Shown here piece after piece: positions 35,573 through 44,404 of a stretch of DNA of 64,000 nucleotides. A program made the translations under genes and the position numbers. Position 1 is the first letter of the stretch; each line of letters begins with the position of its first letter. This DNA is from Demequina oxidasica (GTDB taxonomy: Bacteria; Actinomycetota; Actinomycetes; Actinomycetales; Demequinaceae). The notes under the pieces are model-generated. The model ran no database searches and was not told where the DNA came from. It worked only from the letters and a program-made list of their open reading frames with translations. The DNA is taken from positions 558,001-622,000 of the forward strand of contig NZ_BBRE01000001.1 of assembly GCF_000975115.1 (NCBI RefSeq), read 5' to 3'.

Positions 35573-36840
35573 GCGGACGGCACCGTGATGGCATCTAGAT
35601 CGGGGAACGTGGGCTCCGCGGGCAACCGAGCGGGCGCGACCGTCAGATCTCCCGGCATGGTGGTCTGCGCCGGTGGCGCATCCATGGCCCGGTAGTCCAC
35701 TCCCGCGGGGTCACGCGGATAGCGGAGGTCCACCTCTTCAAGGGTGTGTTCCTGGCCGTCACACGGCATGAGCGTCTCGATGTCCTCGGGAAGCGACGTG
35801 GTGAAGTCATTGTCCTGGAAGCAATTGCCTGCGCTAGTCGTCACGGCGGACGATGGCCCATAGATTAGATCCGTCCCGTTGTCGCGGAGCACGTTGCCCT
35901 CGATGACGTTGCCCTCGGGGTCAAACGGATTGAACCCCACCACGCCAATGCCGAACACGTCGTGTCCGGTCACGAGGTTGCGTGCGACATAGTTCGCGAT
36001 GCCGCCGCCAATCGCGATGCCCCCACCAAAGAAGCCGCGCGAGATGGGCGGGGTGTCCTCGTTGTCGTTGTCCTCAATCACGTTGCCCACGACGAAGGTC
36101 TCTCGCTGCGGGCTGAGGAGTTCCTGCGTCTGCGAGTTGGGGGTGAGACCCAGGCGGTTGCCACGGAACGTCGAGTTGACTACGTAGACCTTGCCCGACG
36201 CGTTGGTGCCGTAGTACCCGATCGCGTTGTTCTCCATGGTGACGCCGTCGATCACGGTATTGCACGGGTCGCATTGGCCCACATACAGACCGGAATCTGG
36301 GTGACCGCTGGCGTACACGTTTTCGATCACGCCGTTACGGCTTTGGAAGGCGTAGATGCCATACAGGCCGTTGTTGTAGCTAGTGACGTAGTCCACGTGG
36401 AAGCGTTCGAGGTGAGGAACCGTGCCGTCGTCATCGGTCTCCGGGGGGTCCCGGTAGTCGTCCTCAAAGTGCCCGAGCTCCCCGGTGCCGGTGAAAATGA
36501 CCCCGTTGTGGCGGTACGAGTGCACTGTCAGGTTCTCAATGCTCACGCCGTCACCGGTCACGATGAACGCCGAGCGCAGGTCGTCGCCGCCATCAAAGAT
36601 CACCTCGTTGCGGTGAAGCCCCCGCACCGTCACGTCATCGACATCCACCGAGATCTCCTCGGTGTACGTGCCAGGCGAAATCAGGATGAGGTCGCCGGGT
36701 ACCGCGTCATCAACCGCGTCTTGAACTGTGGCGTAGTCCCCCGGCACCTCGATCGTGCCAGGGTCGCGCGACGATGAGCAGGCGGACAGTCCGACTGCGC
36801 AGAGCAGTGCGCAGACGGCGGCGGCAATCGAGCGAATCAT
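35569..36840 (-). CDS. Lipoprotein with right-handed parallel beta-helix
   Basis: 423 residues. Signal peptide IAAAVCALLCAVGLSAC with lipobox LSAC. The body opens with VPGDYATVQDAVDDAVPGD and ILISPGTYTEEISV, the typical first turns of pectate-lyase/NosD-type parallel beta-helix proteins. Repeated turns follow (VTVRGLHRNEVIFDG, GVSIENLTVHSYRHNGVIF, GVIENVYASGHPDSGLYVG, GNVIEGNVLRDNG). Such folds bind or cleave polysaccharides, but no catalytic triad could be assigned. Probably the first gene of an operon with the lipoprotein at 34844 and perhaps the giant surface protein. Confidence 0.88.
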   Translation of the reverse strand: MIRSIAAAVCALLCAVGLSACSSSRDPGTIEVPGDYATVQDAVDDAVPGDLILISPGTYTEEISVDVDDVTVRGLHRNEVIFDGGDDLRSAFIVTGDGVSIENLTVHSYRHNGVIFTGTGELGHFEDDYRDPPETDDDGTVPHLERFHVDYVTSYNNGLYGIYAFQSRNGVIENVYASGHPDSGLYVGQCDPCNTVIDGVTMENNAIGYYGTNASGKVYVVNSTFRGNRLGLTPNSQTQELLSPQRETFVVGNVIEDNDNEDTPPISRGFFGGGIAIGGGIANYVARNLVTGHDVFGIGVVGFNPFDPEGNVIEGNVLRDNGTDLIYGPSSAVTTSAGNCFQDNDFTTSLPEDIETLMPCDGQEHTLEEVDLRYPRDPAGVDYRAMDAPPAQTTMPGDLTVAPARLPAEPTFPDLDAITVPSA

Positions 36841-36943
36841 GCTGACAGTGTAGGCAACGCCACGGTGCAGCCCGCCCGCCCTGTTCGCTCAGCCCCATCG
36901 GCCGATGCCGCGGCGAGCTACCGGGCGGGGGCAAACCACCGCG

Positions 36944-38014
36944 TCACACCGGAACGGCGACCACCGGGTCGGTCACGGCGCGCTTGCGCTTGCCGCGTGG
37001 CTTCTCGCCCACCTTCACTAGCACCACGCCCGCGAGCACCAACGCAGCTCCGCCCATTTGAATCGGCATGGGCGCCTGACCCAGAAGCAGCCACGCGAAG
37101 ATGGCGGCGGCGATCACCTCGGAGAGCGCCACGAAGGAACCCAGCCGCGAGCCCAGACGACGGGTCGCAGCGATGCCCGTCACGTAGGACACGGCACCGG
37201 TAATCACTCCCAGCACCAGTAGTACTGCCCACCAGGGCGCCGCGAAGGTCACGAACTGCACGTCGCCAAAGCCCACCGTGATCGGGAGAACGCCGACGAG
37301 AGCGGCTGCGCCAAGCACCACGAGAGCCACCAACAGCCCGCCAGCGGCGAGGGTCATAGGCGGAAGGCCGTTGCTCTCGTCCCCAGAGATCACAAAGTAA
37401 ACCGCGGCGCCGACCATGGCCGCCAGCGCCCACGCCACGCCCACCAAGGAGATGCGACCGCCGCCTAGGACATCGAGCAGCAGCACCAGGCCGAATGCCG
37501 CTACGCCCGCCCCCATCACCGTCAAAGCGGAGGGGCGCGCGCCTTGGCGCACCCACAGCCACAACACCACGGCGACCGGTGCCGTGTACTCAATGAGGAG
37601 CGCGACGCTCACATCCAGGTAGCCGATGGCCAGGAAGTAGCAGAGTTGTGCGCCGGCCACGGCGAAGACGCCATAGGCGACCACGGTGCCGATGCTGCGC
37701 CTCAACAGGCCCCAGCGTCCGCGAAGGGCGAGGATACCAGGCACGATGAGCACAGCGGTGGCGATGGCCACGCGCACCAGAGTTGCCGCACCCGCGCTCC
37801 AACCCAAATCCATCAGGCCACGCGCGAGGCTGCCCGACAAGCCGAACGATGCTGCGGCGGCGAGCGCGAAGAGCAGGCCCGAACCCAGGCGCGACGGCGC
37901 CCCAGAGACCGGCGAGCCGGGCGCGCCAGCTGCCGGCAACGACGCCGCCTGGCCACTAGCGGGCGCAATGATCCGCGGTGCCTTAGTCATGCTTGATTTC
38001 GTCGCGCTTTTCAT
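36944..38014 (-). CDS. EamA/DMT-family transporter
   Basis: 356 residues with ten predicted membrane helices, organised as two EamA repeats (LLFALAAAASFGLSGSLARG begins the first, VGVAWALAAMVGAAVYFVIS the second). The C-terminus is cytoplasmic and basic (KVGEKPRGKRKRAV). EamA proteins are drug/metabolite exporters; the substrate is unknown. ATG 38014 follows GGGAGGCGACA, so the 10 codons upstream in the frame are not used. It is divergent from a CGNR zinc-finger regulator that is the likely controller. Confidence 0.88.
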   Translation of the reverse strand: MKSATKSSMTKAPRIIAPASGQAASLPAAGAPGSPVSGAPSRLGSGLLFALAAAASFGLSGSLARGLMDLGWSAGAATLVRVAIATAVLIVPGILALRGRWGLLRRSIGTVVAYGVFAVAGAQLCYFLAIGYLDVSVALLIEYTAPVAVVLWLWVRQGARPSALTVMGAGVAAFGLVLLLDVLGGGRISLVGVAWALAAMVGAAVYFVISGDESNGLPPMTLAAGGLLVALVVLGAAALVGVLPITVGFGDVQFVTFAAPWWAVLLVLGVITGAVSYVTGIAATRRLGSRLGSFVALSEVIAAAIFAWLLLGQAPMPIQMGGAALVLAGVVLVKVGEKPRGKRKRAVTDPVVAVPV

Positions 38015-38092
38015 TGTCGCCTCCCTAGATGAGTCATTAGTCAAAGTCCGTATGGCTCATTACGATAATCGCCCGAGTGGTAATGTGTCAAC
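38015..38092. promoter_or_regulatory. Shared divergent promoter with repeated TCATTA boxes
   Basis: The 78-bp gap between the EamA and CGNR genes carries TCATTA at 38034-38039 and 38057-38062, 23 bp apart, and TAATGT at 38081-38086. The last is a plausible -10 element 7 nt before ATG 38093, which would make the CGNR message leaderless. Boxes about two helical turns apart fit binding of a dimeric autoregulator. Confidence 0.45.
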
Positions 38093-38626
38093 ATGACGTT
38101 TGCCAATGACACGCGCGAGGCGCTGGAGTCTGGCGTACTGCTGTCGAACTCGGAACTAGAGCCCGACACCTTGACCACCATGGACGAGCTCGTGGAGTAC
38201 TTTGACGGCTTCACTTACACGGGCTCGCGGCCCACCGCACGCGACCTCGAAGAGGTGCGCGCGATCCGCTCAACCTTGCGCTCACTGTTCACCGCGTCCC
38301 GCGACGGAGCCGTCCCGCTGGTGAACGAGATCCTCGCCGACCAAGGCGCCCTGCCGCAGCTGGTTCGCCACGGCGACGTCGACTGGCACGTGCATGCAAC
38401 GGACGACGACCGCCCGCTCGCGGAGCGCATTTTGGTGGAGTCTGCGATGGCGATGATCGACGTCATTCGCGCGGACGAGATGAGCCGCTTTGGCCGCTGC
38501 GAGATGGACGACTGCGACGGGATCGTGCTGGACCTCTCGCGCAACCGGTCACGCAAGTACTGCTCCACCACGTGCACCAATCGCGCCGCCGTCAGCGCCT
38601 ACCGCGCCCGTCAGGCCGACGAGTAG
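38093..38626 (+). CDS. CGNR zinc-finger domain transcriptional regulator
   Basis: 177 residues. The N-terminal helical ABATE-like domain contains DLEEVRAIRSTLRSLFTA. The C-terminal zinc finger is RCEMDDCDGIVLDLSRNRSR then KYCSTTCTNRAAVSAYRARQ. The name-giving CGNR reads CTNR here, a tolerated variant. Four cysteines (C-x4-C and C-x3-C) should hold the zinc. These proteins are presumed DNA-binding regulators. No ribosome site is visible, in line with leaderless translation. It is divergent from the EamA exporter gene and probably represses or activates it. Confidence 0.88.
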   Translation: MTFANDTREALESGVLLSNSELEPDTLTTMDELVEYFDGFTYTGSRPTARDLEEVRAIRSTLRSLFTASRDGAVPLVNEILADQGALPQLVRHGDVDWHVHATDDDRPLAERILVESAMAMIDVIRADEMSRFGRCEMDDCDGIVLDLSRNRSRKYCSTTCTNRAAVSAYRARQADE

Positions 38627-38653
38627 CCACCGCCCGGCCCCGCTCTTGTCCTG

Positions 38654-38702
38654 GCAGTACATGAGTGCGGATTGAGCGCCAAATTCCGCACTCATGTACT
38701 GC
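38654..38702. terminator. 18-bp perfect hairpin between convergent genes
   Basis: GCAGTACATGAGTGCGGA at 38654-38671 pairs perfectly with 38685-38702 around a 13-nt loop. It sits between the 3' ends of the CGNR gene and the RamB-like gene, so most likely a two-way terminator. The stem is less GC-rich than most here and there is no T-run, so a repeat element is the alternative. Confidence 0.65.
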
Positions 38703-38742
38703 TAGGAAGTAAGCGGCAGCAACGGGCGGCGAGGAGATCGCG

Positions 38743-40185
38743 CTAGACGTGCCCGCCGTCCCCCGCATGTGCCTCAAGAAACTCGTAGAGTTCGCGGTCG
38801 TCGACTCCGGGGTACGTGCCGTGCGGCAACGGCGAGAAGATGTGCGCGTGCACGCGAGCGCTGGCCCACGCCTGACCCGTCCACCTTTGTGCGAGACCGT
38901 CGTCGGGACGCCGGCAGCAGGTGAGGTCCGGGCACCGCGACGTGGCACGGTGCGGCGACTCGCGCCCGCGGAACCACTTGGACTCGCGGTACGGAACCCC
39001 CAGGGTGATCGCGAATTCATCGTTGGAACCAATGCCGGTTTGCGTGGACTCGAAAAAGGTGCCGTGCGGGGTGTCCGTGTACTGGTAGTGCTCGGTGGTG
39101 CGTGTGGTCCGCCCCAGCGCCTGACGCGCACCCCAGTACCGGCACACAATCTCACCTTCGGTGGACCCGGTGGCGTCCAGAGGAAGCGGGAGGCCGTCAT
39201 TTTCGTACGCGCGCACCACCGCACCGTCGCCGCTAACCCGCAGAAAGTGCAGTGGGATGCCCAAGTGCTCGGTCGCGAGGTTGGTGAAGCGCAGTGCAGC
39301 CGCCTCGTGGGTCACGCCGAACGCGTCGCGAAAGTCCTCGATCGCGATGGTGCGGTTGTCTTTCGCGGCCTGCAGGAAGTCCACCGAGGCGCGACGAGGC
39401 ATCAGGCATGCAGCCGCGTAGTAACTCGCCTCGAGTCGCTGAAGCAGAAAATCCCGGTAGCTGGTGGGGGCCTTGTGCTCGAGCACGACGTGGGCAACGG
39501 CCTGCAGCGCCAGGGATCGCAACCCGTGCCCCCCTGGGATGGACGCCGGCGGGATGTAGATGCGGCCGTTCTCGAGGTCCAGCACCGAGCGCGCGGAGTG
39601 CGGCAGGTCATCCACGTGGATGATGGACAGCCCCACTCGGTCCGCCATCTCTGCCACCGTACGGTGTGTCAGCGCGCCCGTAGCGTGACCCACGGCCGCG
39701 GTCGCCTGGTCCGCCAGCACCTCGATGTCCGGCAGATAGTTGTTCTGCTCGCGTAGCCACCAGCGCATCTTGGTATTCGCTCGCCGCGCCTCCTCGGGCG
39801 TCGCGATCGCCAACCGCGCGCGCCGGTCCAGTTCGCGGTGCATACCCACGATCGCACGCAGCGTCTGGTCATTCATGCCGCGGGTCGCCTTGATCGTCGG
39901 CAGACCCAACTCGCGGTAGGCCGAATTCGACTGGGCCCGATGCAGGTCCAATTCAAGCGCGGCGCGCTCCGTAGGCGGGGCCTCGTCAAGCAGGTCCGTG
40001 ACCGACACATTGAACGCGTCCGCGAGCGCGGTGAGCACCGACAGCCGCGGCTCGCGCTTGCCGTTCTCCATGAGTGACAACTGACTGGCGGCCACATCGA
40101 TGCGCTCGCTCACCTGGTCAAGCGTGAGCCCGGCCGCGGAGCGGAAGTGGCGAATTCGTAGGCCGATCATCGCAATATCGGGCAT
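38743..40185 (-). CDS. ScfR/RamB-family transcriptional regulator (XRE HTH plus IrrE-like domain)
   Basis: 480 residues, the normal size of the short-chain fatty acyl regulator family to which RamB belongs. The N-terminal helix-turn-helix spans about residues 5-60 (IGLRIRHFRSAAGLTLDQVS, ASQLSLMENGKREPRLSVL). The middle IrrE/ImmA-like domain has LALQAVAHVVLEHK in place of the zinc-protease HExxH, so it is catalytically dead. The C-terminal ScfR domain contains a Cys-rich CPDLTCC. ATG 40185 is chosen; the frame upstream overlaps pckG. RamB controls acetate and anaplerotic genes in Corynebacterium and Mycobacterium. Being divergent from pckG fits a gluconeogenesis/acetate switch. Confidence 0.87.
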   Translation of the reverse strand: MPDIAMIGLRIRHFRSAAGLTLDQVSERIDVAASQLSLMENGKREPRLSVLTALADAFNVSVTDLLDEAPPTERAALELDLHRAQSNSAYRELGLPTIKATRGMNDQTLRAIVGMHRELDRRARLAIATPEEARRANTKMRWWLREQNNYLPDIEVLADQATAAVGHATGALTHRTVAEMADRVGLSIIHVDDLPHSARSVLDLENGRIYIPPASIPGGHGLRSLALQAVAHVVLEHKAPTSYRDFLLQRLEASYYAAACLMPRRASVDFLQAAKDNRTIAIEDFRDAFGVTHEAAALRFTNLATEHLGIPLHFLRVSGDGAVVRAYENDGLPLPLDATGSTEGEIVCRYWGARQALGRTTRTTEHYQYTDTPHGTFFESTQTGIGSNDEFAITLGVPYRESKWFRGRESPHRATSRCPDLTCCRRPDDGLAQRWTGQAWASARVHAHIFSPLPHGTYPGVDDRELYEFLEAHAGDGGHV

Positions 40186-40201
40186 TAACTTCTCGCAATC
40201 T

Positions 40202-40219
40202 AAAGAATTGCAGTTCTTT
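40202..40219. promoter_or_regulatory. Candidate operator between RamB-like gene and pckG
   Basis: AAAGAATTGCAGTTCTTT is an 18-bp palindrome with two mismatches, 16 bp upstream of the RamB-like start and 85 bp upstream of the pckG start. It could serve autoregulation and pckG control. It contains TTGCA as RamB sites do but is not a clean match to the published consensus as I recall it. Confidence 0.45.
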
Positions 40220-40303
40220 CGCCCAATAGTGCCACGACGTGGTGCAAAAGTCACCGTAACGTCGAGAACACGAGCAAGTTTAGTTGGAACTAAAGGAGAC
40301 GAC

Positions 40304-42160
40304 ATGACCTTCACCGACATCCGCCCCCACACCTCCCACCGCGCACCCCGCATCGCGACGCCGTCCGTCGTGGCCTGGGTCGAGCGCATCGCTGCCCTCA
40401 CTGAACCCGACGCAATCTACTGGTGCGACGGCTCCGACGCCGAGCGCCAGCAACTCTTCGCGGGCATGGTCGACTCCGGCACCCTGACCGCACTCAACCC
40501 GAACTTGCGCCCCGGCTCCTACCTCGCTCGCTCCAACCCCGACGACGTCGCCCGCGTGGAGTCCCGCACCTTTGTGTGCCCCAAGAACGAGGCCGACGCT
40601 GGCCCCACCAACAACTGGGTCGAGCCCGGTGAGATGCGCGACAAGATGAAGGACGTGTTCGAAGGCTCGATGCGCGGACGCACCATGTACGTGGTGCCGT
40701 TCGCGATGGGCCCCGTGGGCAGCCCCATGGCCCGCTACGGCGTCCAGGTCACGGACTCCCCCTACGTGGTGGTGAGCACCGGGACCATGACCCGCATGGG
40801 CGCCGCAGCGCTCGGTCAGATCAGCGAAAACACCGCCTGGGTTCCCGCCATTCACTCGGTGGGCGCTCCGCTGGCCCACGGCGAGCAGGACGTCGCCTGG
40901 CCGTGCAACCCCACCAAGTACATCGTCCACTTCCCTGAGACTCGCGAGATCTGGTCCTACGGCTCGGCCTACGGTGGCAACGCGATCCTCGCGAAGAAGG
41001 CCTTCGCGCTGCGCATCGCCTCAACCTTGTCCCGCTCCGAGGGCTGGATGGCGGCCCACATGCTGCTGCTCAAGGTGACCGATACGGCGGGAACCGTCTC
41101 GCACGTCGCCGCCGCCTTCCCGAGCGCATGCGGAAAGACGAACTTCGCGATGATGACCCCCACGGTTCCGGGCATGAAGGTGGAGACGATCGGCGACGAC
41201 ATCGCCTGGCTAGCCCCCGACTCCGACGGCAAGCTTCGCGCCATCAACCCCGAGGCAGGGTTCTTTGGTGTTGCCCCTGGCACCGGCGTGGATACCAACC
41301 CCATCGCGATCGACACCCTGACGCACGACACGATCTTCACGAACGTCGCGCTCACCGACGATGGTGATGTCTGGTGGGAGGGTCTCACCGAGGAGGCCCC
41401 CGCGCACCTCATTGACTGGAAGGGCAACGACTGGGCCCCTGGCTCGGCCACCCCCGCCGCGCACCCCAACTCGCGCTTTGCAGTCGCCGCGGCGCAGTGC
41501 CCCACCATCGCCGATGACTGGGAGGCTCCCGAGGGCGTCGTGGTGGACGCCCTCATCTTTGGCGGCCGCCGCGCCACCAACATTCCGCTCGTCGCGCAGG
41601 CCCGCAGCTGGGAGCACGGCGTGTACATCGGCTCCACGCTCGCATCGGAGCGCACCGCCGCGGCCGAGGGCACCCTCGGCGAATTGCGCCGCGACCCGTT
41701 CGCAATGCTCCCCTTCGCCGGTATGCACATGGCTGATCACTGGCAGCACTGGCTGGACCTCGGGGATGTACTGAGCAAGAGCTCGACTCCTCCGCCCATC
41801 TTCCAGGTGAACTGGTTCCGCAAGGGCTCGGACGGCTCGTTCCTGTGGCCGGGATTCTCGGAGAACTCGCGCGTGCTGGAATGGATCCTCGCCCGTGCCC
41901 ACGGAGAGGTCGCCGCGGATTCTGGACCCTTTGGACTGGTGCCGCGTGAGGGCCAGATCGACTTCGAGGCCGCCGGCATCGACCGCGACGCCTGGCTCGA
42001 GCTGTTCGCGCTCGACCACGACGCGCTCCGTGCCGAGGCCCGCGACACCGTTGGCTACCTCGACAGCATGGGCTCGCGGGTGCCTCACGAGCTTCACACG
42101 GAGCACCGCCTCATGCAGGACAGGCTCGCGAACGCCCGTCGTCTCAGCAGCGAGGGTTAG
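40304..42160 (+). CDS. pckG: Phosphoenolpyruvate carboxykinase (GTP)
   Basis: 618-residue GTP-dependent PEPCK converting oxaloacetate and GTP to PEP, CO2 and GDP; the first step of gluconeogenesis. Signatures: the P-loop FPSACGKTNFAMM near residue 275, followed by IGDDIAWL (metal Asp pair) and AINPEAGFFGVAPGT. The substrate-binding RSNPDDVARVESRTF and GPVGSPMARYGVQVTDSPYV are in the N-terminal half. ATG 40304 follows AAAGGAGACGAC. Length and motifs match the animal/actinobacterial GTP class, not the ATP class. Confidence 0.97.
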   Translation: MTFTDIRPHTSHRAPRIATPSVVAWVERIAALTEPDAIYWCDGSDAERQQLFAGMVDSGTLTALNPNLRPGSYLARSNPDDVARVESRTFVCPKNEADAGPTNNWVEPGEMRDKMKDVFEGSMRGRTMYVVPFAMGPVGSPMARYGVQVTDSPYVVVSTGTMTRMGAAALGQISENTAWVPAIHSVGAPLAHGEQDVAWPCNPTKYIVHFPETREIWSYGSAYGGNAILAKKAFALRIASTLSRSEGWMAAHMLLLKVTDTAGTVSHVAAAFPSACGKTNFAMMTPTVPGMKVETIGDDIAWLAPDSDGKLRAINPEAGFFGVAPGTGVDTNPIAIDTLTHDTIFTNVALTDDGDVWWEGLTEEAPAHLIDWKGNDWAPGSATPAAHPNSRFAVAAAQCPTIADDWEAPEGVVVDALIFGGRRATNIPLVAQARSWEHGVYIGSTLASERTAAAEGTLGELRRDPFAMLPFAGMHMADHWQHWLDLGDVLSKSSTPPPIFQVNWFRKGSDGSFLWPGFSENSRVLEWILARAHGEVAADSGPFGLVPREGQIDFEAAGIDRDAWLELFALDHDALRAEARDTVGYLDSMGSRVPHELHTEHRLMQDRLANARRLSSEG

Positions 42161-42208
42161 TGAAACCAGGCCGAGCCCCTACAGTGGCGACGGTCGTACG
42201 CTGACTGA

Positions 42209-42583
42209 ATGACAGCATCGGCCGCCGTGCGCATTAAGCGCATCTACGAGGACCCGTCCGACGACGACGGCGTGCGGGTCCTCGTAGACCGACTGTGGCC
42301 GCGCGGCGTCTCCAGGGAGCGTGCGGGGCTCGACGAGTGGATGAAGGACGCCGCACCTAGCCCCGAACTTCGCAAGTGGTGGGACCACGACCCGGATCGC
42401 ATGGATGAGTTTGCGCGGCGCTATCTCGCGGAGATCTCGGACCACGGCAACGCACCGGCGGCCGATGCCGTGGTCACCTTGCGCTATCTCGCGTCCCGAC
42501 CTGGTGGGCTCACCCTGTTGTACGCAGCAACAGATCCCGAGATCAACCACGCGAAGGTACTGCGAGACCACCTCGTCGAGTGA
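42209..42583 (+). CDS. DUF488 domain-containing protein
   Basis: 124 residues of the YeaO-like DUF488 group. The conserved VLVDRLWPRGVSRERAGLDE and WWDHDPDRMDEFARRYLAE, then LTLLYAATDPEINHAKVL, are diagnostic. Structures of relatives show a metal-site or nucleoside-binding fold, but the function is unknown. It lies 48 bp after pckG and 12 bp before the DUF1801 gene, so the two small genes are probably co-transcribed. Confidence 0.9.
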   Translation: MTASAAVRIKRIYEDPSDDDGVRVLVDRLWPRGVSRERAGLDEWMKDAAPSPELRKWWDHDPDRMDEFARRYLAEISDHGNAPAADAVVTLRYLASRPGGLTLLYAATDPEINHAKVLRDHLVE

Positions 42584-42595
42584 TTGACTGACCCT

Positions 42596-43048
42596 ATGGC
42601 TACTAATGACAGTAACAAGGGCGGCTTCACCGACGACGAGAAGGCCGCGATGAAGGAGCGAGCGGCGGAGACTCGACGCGAGGCAAAGGCGGCCAAGGGC
42701 GCGAAGGCTCGCGAGGCCGACCTCCAGGCAGTCCTCGACAAGATCGAGGCGATGGAACCCGCGGACCGCAAGCTCGCTAAAAAGGTGCACGAGATTGTCA
42801 CCTCGACTGCGCCGGAGTTGAATGCTAAGACCTGGTACGGCATGCCCGCCTACGCGAATGAAGACGGCAAGATCGTGTGTTTCTTCAAGGATGCCGCCAA
42901 ATTCAAGTCGCGCTACAGCACGCTGGGCTTCGAGGAGGCCGCCAACCTGGACGACGGCACGATGTGGATCACCAGTTACGCGATCACCGCTATTGGTGCG
43001 GCCCAGGAGAAAACCATCAAGGCGCAGGTAAAGAAGGCCGTGAGCTAG
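42596..43048 (+). CDS. DUF1801 (YdhG-like) domain protein
   Basis: 150 residues. The N-terminal third is a charged Lys/Ala/Glu helix. The C-terminal DUF1801 domain has TWYGMPAYANEDGKIVCFFK and FKSRYSTLGFEEA. Members include the Bacillus iron-delivery protein Fra/YdhG, but the group is broad and the role here is unknown. ATG 42596 is taken; an in-frame TTG at 42584 would touch the DUF488 stop. Confidence 0.82.
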   Translation: MATNDSNKGGFTDDEKAAMKERAAETRREAKAAKGAKAREADLQAVLDKIEAMEPADRKLAKKVHEIVTSTAPELNAKTWYGMPAYANEDGKIVCFFKDAAKFKSRYSTLGFEEAANLDDGTMWITSYAITAIGAAQEKTIKAQVKKAVS

Positions 43049-43176
43049 GCGGCTTTACTGTGTAGCGCCTCTACAGCGGCCGCTACCGCTCGTAGCTGCG
43101 AGATGTCCAGGGTCCTCAGTGACGAGCGCCACCGTGAAGCATGCGCCGGTGCCGGACCTATACGTACGATGACGAT

Positions 43177-44403
43177 ATGGCGAACACTCCTCCCGCACGG
43201 TTCCGACTCACCCGCATGGTGCCGCGCAGCGCGGACGAAGAACACCGGGCAGCGACACCCCTCGAGCTCTTCTTCGACCTCGTATTCGTGATCGCGGTGA
43301 GCATCGCGGCCTCCAACCTCCACCACTTGATCTCCGAGGGGCACGCCGCATCGGGCCTGTACTCGTACGTGTTCGTGTTCTTTGGCATCTGGTGGGGGTG
43401 GATGAACTTCACGTGGTTCGCCACGTCGTTCGGCACGGACGACTGGTTCTACCGAGTGCTCACCTTTGTCCAGATGGGCGGTGTGCTGGTCTACGCAGCG
43501 GGGATCGGTCGGGCCTTTAACGATCACGACTACCGGCTGCTGGTCGCGGGCTACGTCCTCATGCGCATAGGGATGGTCGCGCAATGGCTACGTGCCTCCC
43601 GCAACGCCGGCGAGTTGCGCCGCACCACCCTGATCTACGCCTTTGGCATTGCGACCGCACAAGTGCTGTGGCTGCTGTGGCTACTGTTGCCCGAGTCGCC
43701 GCTGTCGAGGGGGGCCGTACTGCTTCTCATCGCAGCCGAGCTCGCAGTCCCCATTCTTGCTGAGCGCGAGACCAGCACACCCTGGCACCCGCATCACATC
43801 ACCGAGCGCTTTGGTCTGTTCACTATCATCGTGCTGGGCGAGAGCCTGCTCGCCTCAGCCAACGCCATCATTGAGGCGCTGGAGGGCGATGGCGAACTAG
43901 CCACGCTGATCTCACTATCCGTCTTGACGCTGGTGGTGACGGCATCCCTATGGTGGGTCTACTTTTGGCCACCGCATCACCGCGAGATTGGCTCGTTCTC
44001 CCGCTCCGTTCGCTACGGTTACGGGCACTACATCATTCTCGCTGCGGCGGCCGCAGTCTCGGTGGGCGTAGAGGTCGAGATCGATGCGCTGACTGATGAG
44101 GCGCACATCGGCGAGACGGCGGCGTCACTCACTATCGCGATCCCCGTCGCAATCTTCATGCTCACGGTGTGGTGGATCACAGTGCGCGAGCACGCGGATC
44201 GCACCGTGAACATCGCCGTTCCGGTGGGCGCGGCGCTGGTACTTGCCGACCCGATCATGCCGATCCCTATCGCGATCACCTCGATCGTGCTGGTGGTCCT
44301 GGTGGTGATCCTGGTGCGCCATCCACCGCTCGAGGAGGACGAGGAGCGCGGCCACATTACGGGAGATGACTCTGGCGAGCAGAGCCTCGCTAGCGGCTCC
44401 TAA
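43177..44403 (+). CDS. Low temperature requirement protein A (LtrA) family membrane protein
   Basis: 408 residues, about eleven or twelve membrane helices. The family signature ATPLELFFDLVFVIAVSIAA is near the N-terminus, followed by FFGIWWGWMNFTWFATSF and ERFGLFTIIVLGESLLASAN, all typical of LtrA. Named after a Listeria mutant that grows poorly in the cold; transport substrate unknown. ATG 43177 has no ribosome site but follows TATACG/TACGAT boxes, so leaderless expression is possible. The C-terminal tail is acidic. Confidence 0.9.
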   Translation: MANTPPARFRLTRMVPRSADEEHRAATPLELFFDLVFVIAVSIAASNLHHLISEGHAASGLYSYVFVFFGIWWGWMNFTWFATSFGTDDWFYRVLTFVQMGGVLVYAAGIGRAFNDHDYRLLVAGYVLMRIGMVAQWLRASRNAGELRRTTLIYAFGIATAQVLWLLWLLLPESPLSRGAVLLLIAAELAVPILAERETSTPWHPHHITERFGLFTIIVLGESLLASANAIIEALEGDGELATLISLSVLTLVVTASLWWVYFWPPHHREIGSFSRSVRYGYGHYIILAAAAAVSVGVEVEIDALTDEAHIGETAASLTIAIPVAIFMLTVWWITVREHADRTVNIAVPVGAALVLADPIMPIPIAITSIVLVVLVVILVRHPPLEEDEERGHITGDDSGEQSLASGS

Positions 44404-44404
44404 A

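Noticed and set aside
40220-40260. GGTGCAAAAGTCACC as a GlxR/CRP site upstream of pckG
   Set aside because: Only four-base arms match (GGTG/CACC); the TGTGA half-site is missing on one side.
44366-44404. Upstream extension of the pirin-like frame as an intact 63-residue gene
   Set aside because: The first 13 codons are inside ltrA in another frame and only the later part resembles pirin; a 63-residue pirin would lack the whole cupin core.
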